Counted from the stretch's first letter, positions 26,127-34,883 are shown. The stretch is 64,000 nucleotides of DNA from Enteroscipio rubneri (GCF_002899715.1 NZ_PPEK01000007.1:62001-126000); one strand, 5' to 3'. Notes: generated by a model from the sequence alone, not told the origin. Numbers and translations are program-made.

Positions 26127-26557
26127 CGCTTGACCCACCAGGTGGCGGCCACGCTGAACAGGAGCGTCTGCGCGAGTATCTCGAGCGTTCCTCCGATGCT
26201 GATGCCCAGGGGCGCGTCCGTGGGCGCGAGGTAGATGAAGCCCTCGATGGAGTCGGGCGAAGGGGCTGGCGTGTTGAAGATGCCAACGATGGCTATGACC
26301 GCCCACACGACGAGCCAGCCGTGCTTGCGCTCCATGAACGCGGGGCGGATGAGCCAGAGCACAAGGGAGAACAGCGCGCCGCGCACGATCTGGAATACGG
26401 GGGCCAGCCCGACGATGGGGTCGTCCAGGGGGCGCATGCCGATGGCCTCCACCGAGGATTGGTAGTCGAACAGAAACATTGCCGCAAAGCCGCACAGGGT
26501 GTAGGTGAGGACGTGCGCGACCGTGACCTTCGTGCCGAAGGCGAGCTTCTCTTTCAT
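26054..26557 (-). CDS. Four-segment membrane protein of the LytTR locus
   Basis: I do not recognise a family. The 167-residue protein has four hydrophobic segments: KVTVAHVLTYTLCGFAAMFLF, VFQIVRGALFSLVLWLI, WLVVWAVIAIVGIF and ISIGGTLEILAQTLLFSVAATWW, with a polar C-terminal tail. AAAGG precedes ATG 26557. It is the third gene after LytTR and DUF3021, so it may be controlled by, or act with, that pair. The tail overlaps the PPOX gene on the other strand by 73 bp. Confidence 0.6.
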   Translation of the reverse strand: MKEKLAFGTKVTVAHVLTYTLCGFAAMFLFDYQSSVEAIGMRPLDDPIVGLAPVFQIVRGALFSLVLWLIRPAFMERKHGWLVVWAVIAIVGIFNTPAPSPDSIEGFIYLAPTDAPLGISIGGTLEILAQTLLFSVAATWWVKRHASGAPGSSATGSGTVKSSDPKF

Positions 26558-26707
26558 GGGTATGCCTTTCTGCAAAGCGGGTTGCTGTTGTGGGGCTGTA
26601 GGGCAACGGCTTTGCCCCTGACGCTCGGCAGCTGCAGTGCCATAGGTTCTCCGGCAAGGCCAGAGCCTCCGCCCTACGTTCGATAGGCTGTTTCGTCGCA
26701 GCGGCCG

Positions 26708-27139
26708 TTAGTGACGGTTCTGGTTGCGGTAGCGTTCGAGCGCCGCGTCGTAGCCGCCGGCGGTCTTCTTGAAGTAGACGGTGTAGCCGATCGTAACTCC
26801 TGCAAGGATGAACAGGTACACGATGGCGAACGTGGCCCAGACGCCCGGATCGTCGAGCGGGAACCACGGGCCCGCCCACGCGCAGAGGGCAAGCACGGGC
26901 AGGCCGCAGGCGCCGAAGCCCGCGATGCGCACCGGGTAGGCGAGTTTCTTGAACACGGCGCCGGTGAACCACAGCGCCTGGAGCGCCGCCATCCCGAAGG
27001 CGGCGCCGAACACGCTCAGGGTGAGGTTGAGCCCGTAGCTGGGCCCGGCGAACAGGTATCCCATGCCCGTGAACCATAGCATGACGATGGTGAACATGAT
27101 GCACGCGGCGGAGGCGGCTTGGACGGCGATCTTCTTCAT
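26708..27139 (-). CDS. DUF3021 family membrane protein
   Basis: A 143-residue protein with four membrane segments starting KKIAVQAASAACIMFTIVMLWF, ending in a basic C-terminus (YDAALERYRNQNRH). The layout and the pairing with a stand-alone LytTR regulator fit DUF3021. In other bacteria the two form a regulatory unit in which the membrane protein restrains the regulator. AAGGAG precedes ATG 27139, and the LytTR stop lies 69 bp upstream. Confidence 0.72.
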   Translation of the reverse strand: MKKIAVQAASAACIMFTIVMLWFTGMGYLFAGPSYGLNLTLSVFGAAFGMAALQALWFTGAVFKKLAYPVRIAGFGACGLPVLALCAWAGPWFPLDDPGVWATFAIVYLFILAGVTIGYTVYFKKTAGGYDAALERYRNQNRH

Positions 27140-27208
27140 GGGGGCTCCTTCTGACGGAGGGACGGTCGGGGGTCGGGGGGGTGTGCGGCGCGATCGGCGC
27201 CGCACAGC

Positions 27209-27646
27209 CTACAGTCCGAGCTTGTGCTTGATGGCGGGCGCGTACTGGCGCGACACGATCACGGCCTCGTCGTTGTCTAACATGAGCTGCAGGCGCGCAT
27301 TCAGGGCGGGCCGGATGGACGCGACGTGGTCGAAGTTCACGAGCATCTGCTTCGATGCGCGCACGAACTCGGTGCCCGCCAGCTTGTCCTCAAGCTCGTA
27401 GAGCTTGAGCGGCGTCCGGTACACGGCATCGGCCGTGTAGAGGAACGTCCTGCCGTCCACGGTCTCCGCATAGCAGACCTCATCCCGGTCGATGCGGTGC
27501 ACGGCGCCGTCGCGCTCGCCCGTGAGCGTGCGGTCGTAGGCGCCCAGCGAGGCGACGATGCGCTGGACGCGCTCGTCTATGCGCGGGCACGCGACGGACA
27601 CCTCGATGTCGTCGAGCGCGGGATTCTCGGTGATGGTCACGTTCAT
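27209..27646 (-). CDS. LytTR family DNA-binding protein
   Basis: A 145-residue regulator with no receiver domain. The C-terminal half is a LytTR domain: AVHRIDRDEVCYAETVDGRTFLYTADAVYRT, then KLYELEDKLAGTEFVRASKQMLVNFDHV and an arginine-rich end. The N-terminal half (about 50 residues, VTITENPALDDIEVSVACP) is the usual extension of LytTR-DUF3021 pairs. Two direct repeats spaced exactly 21 bp apart lie about 95 bp upstream of the start and fit LytTR binding. It is followed by DUF3021 and another membrane gene. Confidence 0.85.
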   Translation of the reverse strand: MNVTITENPALDDIEVSVACPRIDERVQRIVASLGAYDRTLTGERDGAVHRIDRDEVCYAETVDGRTFLYTADAVYRTPLKLYELEDKLAGTEFVRASKQMLVNFDHVASIRPALNARLQLMLDNDEAVIVSRQYAPAIKHKLGL

Positions 27647-27738
27647 GGTGCGCGCCTTCCCGTCGGTGGGGTTGCGGTGGTTGGCCGATGCCGCCAGTAT
27701 GCCCAACCTATCGCGCCTGCACAAGGCGCCCGCGGTCG

Positions 27739-27767
27739 AGTTGCACTGCGGCGCACGCAAGTTGCAC
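27739..27767. promoter_or_regulatory. Direct repeats, probable LytTR binding sites
   Basis: AGTTGCAC occurs at 27739-27746 and again at 27760-27767, start to start 21 bp. LytTR proteins bind pairs of direct repeats on one DNA face at about this spacing. The site lies between the LytTR gene and the yjdF leader, so it could control either. Binding is inferred. Confidence 0.6.
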
Positions 27768-27811
27768 GGCCGGGGTATCGTCGCGAAGGCGCGCGTAAGG
27801 CGTGCTATCAT

Positions 27812-27962
27812 AGCGCGTGCGGACATGAAAACACGGCCCGGTTGGTAGTCCGGGCGCGAGAGTCGCCCTTTGAGCCGAAGTAGCCCGGTTTCGCAAGGAT
27901 TCCCGTCAGTAACCTGCCTCCTTGGTTGTCCATTTTCCGCGTGCCAGCTACATACAAGGAGG
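27812..27962 (+). ncRNA. Probable yjdF (azaaromatic) riboswitch
   Basis: The 150-nt leader of the yjdF-like gene is highly structured. A -10-like TATCAT lies at 27806-27811. GGACA (27821-27825) can pair with TGTCC (27927-27931) to close the element. GCCCGG (27836-27841) pairs with CCGGGC (27850-27855), and a second GCCCGG at 27883-27888 could compete for the same partner. CCTCCTT (27917-27923) is the exact complement of the ribosome site AAGGAGG (27956-27962), which suggests translational control. yjdF genes of other bacteria carry a riboswitch for azaaromatic compounds. I matched it by gene and structure, not by a covariance model. Confidence 0.65.
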
Positions 27963-27968
27963 ACGATC

Positions 27969-28394
27969 ATGAACGTCATCGCTTCATCCACGTTGACCGT
28001 GTTTCACGACGGCCAATTCTGGATTGGAATTTGCGAGCACATGGACGAGGGCCGCTACGGCGCATGCCGCATTGTGTTCGGGGCAACAGAGCCCACCGAC
28101 ACGGAGCTCCTCGCTTTCGTGTGCACGCGTTGGGCTTCTTTGCCGTTCGGGCTCGTTGAGGGTGCGGGCATTCAGGCGCCACCCCATGCGAACCCAAAGC
28201 GTCGCCAGCGCGAGGCGCGCAAACAGGTGGAGCATGCGGGCATCGGGACGAAGGCCCAGCAGGCCATGAGCGCCGCCTATGAAGAGCGCAAGACGGAGCG
28301 GAAAGCGGCCTCGCGCGAAGCCCGCGAGGCCGAGGCTAAGCGTCGATTCGCCCTCAAGCAGGAGAAGCGCAAGGCCAAGCACCGCGGGAAATAG
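27969..28394 (+). CDS. yjdF: YjdF family protein (DUF2992)
   Basis: A 141-residue protein. The N-terminal region STLTVFHDGQFWIGICEHMDEGRYGACRIVFGATEPTDTELLAFV is the DUF2992 signature. The C-terminal half is a highly charged Lys/Arg/Glu helix (REARKQ, KAASREAREAEAKRRFALKQEKRK) that may bind nucleic acid. The perfect ribosome site AAGGAGG lies six bases before ATG 27969. The molecular function is unknown; in other bacteria the gene responds to toxic heteroaromatics through its riboswitch, and a similar leader is present here. Confidence 0.82.
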   Translation: MNVIASSTLTVFHDGQFWIGICEHMDEGRYGACRIVFGATEPTDTELLAFVCTRWASLPFGLVEGAGIQAPPHANPKRRQREARKQVEHAGIGTKAQQAMSAAYEERKTERKAASREAREAEAKRRFALKQEKRKAKHRGK

Positions 28395-28516
28395 AAATCG
28401 GACTCCCGCCGGCAGGGGGAGACGCGGATGCTTCGCGTGAAGCATGTCCTGGCACCCTATTCGGTGCGACTTCGCTTCGATGGTCGCCCCTCCCTGTATT
28501 TCTCGCCATCGGGTCG

Positions 28517-29431
28517 CTAGAACAGACTGGCCTGTGCGCCGAGGGGCTGGGCGGGCTTGTACGCCTTGATGATGTCGGACATGCGCCACAGAAGCCCGTG
28601 CTGCTTGCACAACGCGCGGAACAGGGCGCGGTTCTCGGACGCGCGCGGGCTGTTGCAGAAGTAGCGCTCGCCGAAGGCTGCGCGATAGCGTTCGGGTAGC
28701 GCGGGGTCGACGGAGGACACACGTTCGAGGAAGTGCTCGCGCTGTCGGTCGCGCATCGTGACGCCCGTCAAGTGGAAGACGAACCGCGCGCCGGCCGCCG
28801 CCGTGCCCTCAACGACGCCGCGGATCGTGTCATCGTCGTCCGTCACCCATGGCAGCGTCGGCGTGAACAGCACGCCGCAGAACACGCCGGCGTCGGCCAG
28901 CTCTGCCAGCGCTGCGAACCGTTCGCTCGGCGACGGCGCGTGCGGCTCGATGATGCGCGCCAGCTCGTCGTCGGCCGTGGTGACGGTGATCTTCGCGATG
29001 GCGCCGCCCGCGCGCCCGATGGCGCTCAGCAGGTCTATGTCGCGCGTGACGAGGGCGCTCTTCGTGTCCACCGAAACGCCGAAGCCGAACTCCTCGACCA
29101 GCTCGAGCGCCCCGCGCGTTACGCGCAGCTCACCCTCGAACGGATTGTACGTGTCGGACATGGCGCCGATGCCCACGACGCCGCGCGTGCGGCGGCTGCG
29201 CAGCTCGCGTCGCAGGATGGCCAGCGCGTCGAACTTGACGCTCACCTGGTCGAAGTCGTCGATGCGGTAGCACTCGCTTCGACTGTCGCAGTAGATGCAG
29301 CCGTGGCAGCAGCCCCGGTACAGGTTCATGTTGTAGTCGATGCCGAACCATTCGTTTCCGTGCGTGCGCACCTTCTGAAGGATCGACCGCGCGCGCACGA
29401 CGGGGCAGGGGCTTGGCGCGGCATCGCTCAT
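28517..29431 (-). CDS. SplB-like radical SAM protein
   Basis: Radical SAM protein of 304 residues in the SPL/Rv2578c-like group. The cluster motif is in LYRGCCHGCIYCDSRS, giving Cys-x3-Cys-x2-Cys. It is followed by GIGAMSDTYNPFEGELRVTRGALELV and later ITVTTADDELARIIEPHAPS, both typical of this group. True spore photoproduct lyase is longer and lives in spore formers, so repair of spore lesions is unlikely; the substrate is unknown. It is the downstream neighbour of yjdF on the opposite strand and its start is near a GyrI-like gene. Confidence 0.8.
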   Translation of the reverse strand: MSDAAPSPCPVVRARSILQKVRTHGNEWFGIDYNMNLYRGCCHGCIYCDSRSECYRIDDFDQVSVKFDALAILRRELRSRRTRGVVGIGAMSDTYNPFEGELRVTRGALELVEEFGFGVSVDTKSALVTRDIDLLSAIGRAGGAIAKITVTTADDELARIIEPHAPSPSERFAALAELADAGVFCGVLFTPTLPWVTDDDDTIRGVVEGTAAAGARFVFHLTGVTMRDRQREHFLERVSSVDPALPERYRAAFGERYFCNSPRASENRALFRALCKQHGLLWRMSDIIKAYKPAQPLGAQASLF

Positions 29432-30159
29432 GCGGATGCGGGCCTCACGGGATGGCGCAGCACGGTGCGCAGGTTCTCGGGCTTCGTGCGGCGCGGATCG
29501 CCCAGGTAGATCTCATGGTGCAGGCGCACCGAGGGAACGCCTCCGCACGTATCGAGCATGTCCATCATGGCCTCAGTGCTAGCCGGGTCTCTTATGTCGC
29601 TCGCCAGCTCGCTTGCGGCAACAAACGCTTCAAGCGCTTCGATGGTAGCTGGCTCGTCGTCGTAGGGGCCTTTGTGCAGCACTTGGGCGCACGGTCCTTC
29701 CGCAAACGTCACGAATCGTGCGCGCGTCACGTCGAAATCGGGTTTTTTGGCCGCCACCTGCTCGCGGGCCCAAGCGAACACCTCGGGCGTGACGAACGGG
29801 GGTAGGCGAATCAAGGATATCCATTGCAGAAGGTTTTTGTCCACGATGCTGCGTCCGTCGAACCCTCCCGTAACAGTCCACCAAAGGCCCTCCAACGGCG
29901 GCACGACGTAATCGAAATAGCCGTCCGGTTGCCAATTCCCCATCTTCGTCATTTTGATAGTGAAGGAAAAGGCGTACTGCAGGGCAAGCGCATCGGCGTA
30001 GGAGCCGTTTTCCTCGTTCGGATCTCCCGCACCCGCTATGGCGACGAAGCTCATGGCCGGCACGTCGACGAGGGCCGGCTTCTCCTTCGGCAGATAGAGA
30101 TCGCGGTATTCCTTCTTGAAGTCGAATGCTCCAGCCACGGCTTCTTTCCCTTCGTTCAT
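29428..30159 (-). CDS. GyrI-like domain-containing protein
   Basis: A 243-residue soluble protein of the GyrI-like/SMU-type family that binds small molecules. Visible segments are FDFKKEYRDLYLPKEKPALVDVPAMSFVAIAGAGDPN, GNWQPDGYFDYVVPPLEGLWW, and the C-terminal LHHEIYLGDPRRTKPENLRTVLRHPV, which mark the PIRSF031644-type subgroup. Its stop overlaps the radical SAM start by four bases. The ribosome site at ATG 30159 is poor; a GTG a few codons later is possible. Probably part of a run with the XRE regulator just upstream. Confidence 0.75.
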   Translation of the reverse strand: MNEGKEAVAGAFDFKKEYRDLYLPKEKPALVDVPAMSFVAIAGAGDPNEENGSYADALALQYAFSFTIKMTKMGNWQPDGYFDYVVPPLEGLWWTVTGGFDGRSIVDKNLLQWISLIRLPPFVTPEVFAWAREQVAAKKPDFDVTRARFVTFAEGPCAQVLHKGPYDDEPATIEALEAFVAASELASDIRDPASTEAMMDMLDTCGGVPSVRLHHEIYLGDPRRTKPENLRTVLRHPVRPASA

Positions 30160-30184
30160 GCACGCACGATTGGGCGCGCGCAGG

Positions 30185-30658
30185 TTATCGTGCGTCGGCG
30201 GGTGCGGCGCCCTTCCAGCGTTCGAGCGTGGGAAGCAGCGCCTCCATGTAGGCGCGCGCCTCGTCCTCGGTGAAGGGCGCCTCGGGTCCGGCCATATTCG
30301 ACACGCAGATGTCCACCATGTCTTCCATGGTGCATTCACCGAGGTAAGAGCCATCCGCGTAGCACCACTTGCAATGATGCTCGCTGGGGGAGCCGTCTGC
30401 TTCCGTGCCCAGCAGGCTCGCGTCCGCAAGAGGCATGCCGCAGCTTTGGCATACGGTTTGCAGGGGCATGTCGAGCAGCTTCTCGATGGGCACGTTGAAC
30501 TCGGTGGCAATGAGCTTGAGCACGTCGATGCCCGGCTGGGTGTCGCCGCATTCCCAGCGCGACACGGCTTGGCGCGTCACGAACAGCCGCTCGGCCATCT
30601 CGGTTTGGGTGAGGCCGTTTCGCTCACGCAGCTCGATGAGTGTCTCCTTGATGGCCAT
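30185..30658 (-). CDS. XRE family regulator with zinc-ribbon domain
   Basis: A 157-residue protein. Residues 1-60 form an XRE helix-turn-helix (LIELRERNGLTQTEMAERLFVTRQAVSRWECGDTQPG). The C-terminal half has CQSCGMPLADA, GTEADGS, HHCKWCYADG and ECTMEDMV, the putative zinc-ribbon (Zn_ribbon_2) pattern. This fusion is widespread in gut bacteria and its signal is unknown. GAGGAA precedes ATG 30658. The gene lies 26 bp upstream of the GyrI-like gene and may regulate it. Confidence 0.82.
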   Translation of the reverse strand: MAIKETLIELRERNGLTQTEMAERLFVTRQAVSRWECGDTQPGIDVLKLIATEFNVPIEKLLDMPLQTVCQSCGMPLADASLLGTEADGSPSEHHCKWCYADGSYLGECTMEDMVDICVSNMAGPEAPFTEDEARAYMEALLPTLERWKGAAPADAR

Positions 30659-30743
30659 GGGTTCCTCGATTCTCGTCGGATGGATGCAAGCGCATTCATG
30701 GAACCATGCCCGCCAAGCTGCGTCAAGCAACCGGCTGTTGCCA

Positions 30744-31334
30744 TTATGCCGTGACGAATACCCCGCGCTTGAAGGCGGCGAACCAGGTGTCGACGCCGCC
30801 CCAGGGCTCGACGCCCAGGCGCTCCACCACGAGGCGCGCGAACTCCACCGACGCCGCGCCGCTCGCCGTGATGATCGCCCCGCCGTCCACGGCCGGCTCG
30901 AAGCGGAAATGCTCCTGTCCTCGGTAGGCGGGTGCCAGCTGGGCGAACTCGAAGTCCGCGTTACCGGTGTGGTCGCACGCATCCAGGTAGCCGTGCCGCG
31001 CGAGGAACGTGCATGCGCCGCAGATGGCGGCCACGGGCACGCCGCCCGCGACGCAGTCGTCGATGACAGCCAGCACGGCGTCGTTTGAGCCGTCGAGCCA
31101 GGTCTCGCCGCCTATGAGGATGAGCAGGCGCAGATCCTCGGGCAGGGAGTCGGCGGCCAGGTCGCACTGGACGGCCAGGCCGCCAATGGAGCGCCGCAGG
31201 CCCCCGTCGGCCGACATTGTGCGCACTCGGTAGCCGGCGGTCGGCCGGTTGAGCTCAGCGCACGCAAGGCCCGCCTCCCAGTCGGCGAATCGTTCCGGCA
31301 GGTACGCGACGACGCTTCCCTTCGATGGCTCCAT
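30744..31334 (-). CDS. DJ-1/PfpI family protein
   Basis: A 196-residue glutamine-amidotransferase-like protein. The nucleophile Cys is in VAAICGACTFLARHGYL after a typical LLILIGGETW strand; the family also includes chaperones and YajL/PfpI-type stress proteins. ITASGAASVEFARLVVERLG at the end is typical. It is followed and preceded by small ligand-binding genes on the same strand. Specific activity is not predictable. Confidence 0.82.
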   Translation of the reverse strand: MEPSKGSVVAYLPERFADWEAGLACAELNRPTAGYRVRTMSADGGLRRSIGGLAVQCDLAADSLPEDLRLLILIGGETWLDGSNDAVLAVIDDCVAGGVPVAAICGACTFLARHGYLDACDHTGNADFEFAQLAPAYRGQEHFRFEPAVDGGAIITASGAASVEFARLVVERLGVEPWGGVDTWFAAFKRGVFVTA

Positions 31335-31361
31335 GATGCTCCCTCCTTTCCTTGGACGCGT

Positions 31362-31832
31362 CTACTTGAGCGCTACGAAGATGTCGATGTCGGCGTTGGA
31401 CATGTCCTCGCCGGGGAGGTACCCCTCGAAGTCGAAGGTGAAGGCCCGCTGCGCCGTGAGCTCCTCGTCGGCCCAGATGGCGGCCCATACCTCCTGCACA
31501 CTTCCCACGCAGTCGCCGCCGCGGACGGCGAACTTTGCGTAGCGGCCGGCGGGAATCTCCAGGCGCTCCATGCCCTCGGGCGCGTCAGCGGCGTTCGTCT
31601 GACAGCCGATGAGCAGCTTGTAGCTCATGTCGGAGAAGTCGTAGTCGCAGTACAGCCCGAAGCAGCCGTAGGGCTCCACGCGCACCTCGGGAATGGCGCG
31701 GTCCATGCCCTCGCCCATAAAACGCTGCCACAGTTGGCCGATGACCGCGCCTTCCTCCGGCGAGTTGTTGGACGCGCGAACGGCGGAACCTGCGACGGTG
31801 CGTGCGGGAAGCTCGACGATCTCGTAGTTCAT
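31362..31832 (-). CDS. GyrI-like / effector-binding domain protein
   Basis: A 156-residue stand-alone effector-binding domain: NYEIVELPARTVAGSAVRASNNSPEE at the start, the strand YGCFGLYCDYDF in the middle, and IPAGRYAKFAVRGGD, the usual late strand of the GyrI/AraC_E_bind fold. Such proteins bind hydrophobic small molecules or act as gyrase inhibitors. It lies between DJ-1/PfpI and a WYL regulator, all on the minus strand. Confidence 0.8.
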   Translation of the reverse strand: MNYEIVELPARTVAGSAVRASNNSPEEGAVIGQLWQRFMGEGMDRAIPEVRVEPYGCFGLYCDYDFSDMSYKLLIGCQTNAADAPEGMERLEIPAGRYAKFAVRGGDCVGSVQEVWAAIWADEELTAQRAFTFDFEGYLPGEDMSNADIDIFVALK

Positions 31833-31958
31833 GGTGTTCCTCTCGTTGAAGTTTTGATGACGGGGAGCACGATACGCGACCGAACCGGACAGGGCGTGAC
31901 CGGTTTTGGAAAATTGTTCGGGAAACAGGGCGGCAAAGGGGGACGCCTTCTCTCCCTT

Positions 31959-32888
31959 TTAGAGAGCAGGAGTCCGAGCTTCTTTCTCTTCCGAGGCCTT
32001 CAGGATGGCGAGAGCTTGATCTCGCATCCATTCGCGCAGTTCGTCCGGCTCTTCCACCGTCATGCCGGCGCCGAACGACAGCAGGTGATGGCGCGCCCGG
32101 TCGGTGAGCTCGGTATCGAACGTCACGCGGAAGCGTCCGTCCGGGAGGGCTTCGATGGCGTCGGGCGAGAACTCCTCGCGCACGCGCGGGTCGCCCGGCT
32201 CGAATGCGAGCACGACGTGCGCCCGGTTGCGGGCTGAATAGTTTTCCACGAGGTCGGGCGGCAGCGGGCGCGGGTCGAACGTCTCGTCCTTCAGCTCCAT
32301 CGTCTCCCAAACCATGCGGATAACCTTAAACGTACGCCAGTCCCCGCGCTCGCGGCACCAGGCGCGCACGTACCAGGAGCGGTCCTTGTACAGCAGCCTC
32401 GCCGGCTCCACGGTGCGCTGGCTCGTGCGGTCGGCCGCGTCGCGATACTCGAACGAGAGCAGCCGTCGCTCCAGAATACCGCGTTTTACCAGGTCGAACG
32501 CCCGCCGGTACGCGGCCGGCGCTCCCCAGAACGAGAAGTCGATGTCCAGCCAGTCGGCGCCCTCCCGCCTGAATAGGCGCGCGACGCGCTCGGGAAGCGA
32601 CGCGTCGTCGGCGGCCCCCGTCTGGCGTAGGGCGGACAGTGCCGCAAGGATCTCGTCCTGTTCAGCATCGGTCATAAGAGAGCGGTCCAGCACGTAGCCT
32701 TCCATAAGGTGCACGCCGCCGCCTTTACCGCGCGTCATGAACACCGGAACGCCCGCTGCCGAAAGCGCCTCCACGTCGCGGCGGACGGTGCGCTCCGACA
32801 CTTCGAGGCGCGCCGCCAGCTCGCCGGCCGGACGCGGCGAGCGTTCCATGAGCAGGTAGACGATCTCGAACAAGCGCTGCGATTGCAT
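31959..32888 (-). CDS. WYL domain (YafY-type) transcriptional regulator
   Basis: A 309-residue regulator: an N-terminal HTH_11 (LFEIVYLLMERSPRPAGELAARLEVSERTVRRDVEALSAAGVPV), then a WYL region with FEYRDAADRTSQRTVEPARLLYKDRSWYVRAWCRERGDWRTFKVIRM, and a C-terminal WCX-like part. WYL proteins sense nucleic-acid ends or small ligands. The downstream GyrI-like and DJ-1/PfpI genes on the same strand are plausible targets. Confidence 0.85.
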   Translation of the reverse strand: MQSQRLFEIVYLLMERSPRPAGELAARLEVSERTVRRDVEALSAAGVPVFMTRGKGGGVHLMEGYVLDRSLMTDAEQDEILAALSALRQTGAADDASLPERVARLFRREGADWLDIDFSFWGAPAAYRRAFDLVKRGILERRLLSFEYRDAADRTSQRTVEPARLLYKDRSWYVRAWCRERGDWRTFKVIRMVWETMELKDETFDPRPLPPDLVENYSARNRAHVVLAFEPGDPRVREEFSPDAIEALPDGRFRVTFDTELTDRARHHLLSFGAGMTVEEPDELREWMRDQALAILKASEEKEARTPAL

Positions 32889-33003
32889 GGTCTGCCTTTC
32901 CGAGCGGCCCGTCTCCGGCAGGGCACACGAGAACGTCGTGCGCGGTCGGGACGGTCGCGCTACACTAATTCTCGCATACTAGCACGGAAGCGAAAGGGCG
33001 CAC

Positions 33004-33294
33004 ATGGAACGTATGACCTGCAAGCAGGCGGACGGATCGCACATCGTCGCGCAAGGGGCGGCGGAATTCGACGATGACGGCTCTTTGCGAGGGCCTGTCG
33101 TGGAGCGATTGGCGGCGTTCGAGAACGTCGTCGAGGCTTTGGAAGCGCGGCATGCGAGCCTCGCTGCGGAACTCGAGGCATTGAAGGCGCGCGGGCGAAT
33201 GCGCGGCGCGACGGGTCAGCAGCTGCTCGCGCAGAAGATCTCGTGCTCGACGGCGCTGAATATGATATCCGACGAGCTTGGGCGGGAAGGCTGA
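33004..33294 (+). CDS. Small hypothetical coiled-coil protein
   Basis: Not recognised. A 96-residue protein starting MERMTCKQADGSHIVAQG, with a helical, coiled-coil-like middle (VVERLAAFENVVEALEARHASLAAELEALKARGR) and a short polar end. AAAGGG sits 6 bases before ATG 33004, and the frame has sensible codon use, so it is probably real. Similar openings are common in small proteins of unknown role in gut anaerobes. It is divergent from the WYL gene. The 267 bp after it show no convincing gene. Confidence 0.6.
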   Translation: MERMTCKQADGSHIVAQGAAEFDDDGSLRGPVVERLAAFENVVEALEARHASLAAELEALKARGRMRGATGQQLLAQKISCSTALNMISDELGREG

Positions 33295-33561
33295 GCGGGC
33301 TTTCCGACACGCCGCTCCAGCTTGTTCCGGCCGCGACGCATCCGGCTCCGTCTCTCGCTTCGTCGACGCCGACGCAGATCAGTCCTTTGTGGATTCGCGC
33401 ATGGGGCCGCACACGGGCCGCCGTGGCCCTCCTGTGTATTTCGCGGTGGAAGGCTTGCCGAATATGCGCCGATACGAAATACTTGAGCGTCAGTCAGGGC
33501 TACGGGTCTGCAAACGAACGAGTGGCGCAGCGGCGCCAAGAAGGAGCATGCAGGTAGCGCC

Positions 33562-34707
33562 ATGAGGTTTGTTTCCCAACGGGTAGAATGCGCGAGCGCT
33601 GTTGGCGTTAGCCGCGCTGGTCGGCTGATGCTTGCCTGTGTGCTCGCGTTCGCGCTCGTCCCCGCTGTTCCGTCTACTGCTCGCGCTGTGGGCGTGGCTG
33701 AGGCACAGGCGGCGCTTGATGAGGCCGAGGCGCGCATGCAGAGCATCGCGTCGGAGCATGACGCGCTTCAGAAGGAAGTCGACGATCTGCAAGCACGCAT
33801 CGACGAAACAGCTGCGCAGGTGCTCGAATCCCAACAAGGAGTCGTCGAAGGCCAGACTGCGCTCGGCAAGACGGCCGTGTACCAGTATCGCGGCGGCTCG
33901 GTGGAATCTCTATTGACGCTCGTTCTTGAGGCGGAGGATTTCGATGCGTTTCTCCGCAGCATGTCCTATCTTGAATCTGTCCTACAGTTCCAATCGGACG
34001 AGATCACCGCGCAGCAGGAGCGTGTCGCCCAGTTCGAAGCCATTGCCAGCGACCTCGATTTCCAGAAGAACGAGCAGGAGAAAAAGCTCGCCGAGCTCGA
34101 GGAGAAGGAGGCGGAGGCCGAGCAAGTGGTGGCCTCGGCGTCCTCTCAGCTCCAGAGCGCGCAGGCTGAGGAGGTTGAACGACTTGCTGCGCTCCAGCGC
34201 GCCGCCGAGCAGCTGGCAGCCTCTCAAGAATCCGAACAGGCCCCGATAGCGAGCGATGCAAACACGGTCGATCGCGAGGATGTGGTGGATCCGGGAACCC
34301 CGGTGCAGCCCGACCCGAAACCCGTTGCCCCTGATTCCGGCTCTAATTCGGGAGGTTCTGATTCGGGATCGTCTGAGAGCGGTTGGAGGACGGGTATCGC
34401 ATCCGCTTATGGCGGCTCGACCGACCCTTATACTCCGAATCCCGGCACCACGGCCACCGGCGCCGTGTGCGACGACTGGTCGATGGGCGTGGCCGTGCCC
34501 ATGGCGTGGCCGAACTATCGCTCCTATTTCGGCCGTACGGTCGAAATTTCCTACAATGGCAAGACCGTGTATGCGACCGTGAACGACTGCGGCGGCATGG
34601 GTGGCGGCAGCCGCTCGCTCGACTTGCAGCCCGGTGTATGGAAGGCGTTCGGCTATTCGTCCTGCACCGCATGGGGGCTGCGCACGGTTAGCTACCGCTT
34701 TCTGTAG
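33562..34707 (+). CDS. Secreted coiled-coil protein with RlpA-like (DPBB) domain
   Basis: Exported cell-wall protein of 381 residues. A signal peptide (LMLACVLAFALVPAVPSTARA) is followed by a long coiled coil (residues about 45-225) resembling the CwlO/PcsB N-terminal region, a Pro/Ser/Gly linker, and a C-terminal double-psi beta-barrel of about 100 residues: SAYGGSTDPYTPNPGTTATG, VEISYNGKTVYATVNDCGG and SRSLDLQPGVWKAFG. DPBB domains of RlpA cut peptidoglycan; activity here is unproven. Coiled-coil regions of this type are often activated by FtsEX-like complexes. AGGTAGCG precedes ATG 33562. Confidence 0.82.
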   Translation: MRFVSQRVECASAVGVSRAGRLMLACVLAFALVPAVPSTARAVGVAEAQAALDEAEARMQSIASEHDALQKEVDDLQARIDETAAQVLESQQGVVEGQTALGKTAVYQYRGGSVESLLTLVLEAEDFDAFLRSMSYLESVLQFQSDEITAQQERVAQFEAIASDLDFQKNEQEKKLAELEEKEAEAEQVVASASSQLQSAQAEEVERLAALQRAAEQLAASQESEQAPIASDANTVDREDVVDPGTPVQPDPKPVAPDSGSNSGGSDSGSSESGWRTGIASAYGGSTDPYTPNPGTTATGAVCDDWSMGVAVPMAWPNYRSYFGRTVEISYNGKTVYATVNDCGGMGGGSRSLDLQPGVWKAFGYSSCTAWGLRTVSYRFL

Positions 34708-34883
34708 GATCGGCCTCAAGGTCCCGGCGGCTCTTGCTTCGTCGGATCCCTTCGTGCAAAGGGACGTCCTGCGCTTCGCAGGTTTACGCTCGGGCTTCTC
34801 TCGCGGCGGTTCCGTTTGCACGCTCGCGCGCTGCTCGCGTGGAAGCTCGGAGGAATTTCTCGCGCAGCGGCACCCGTTTGCGC

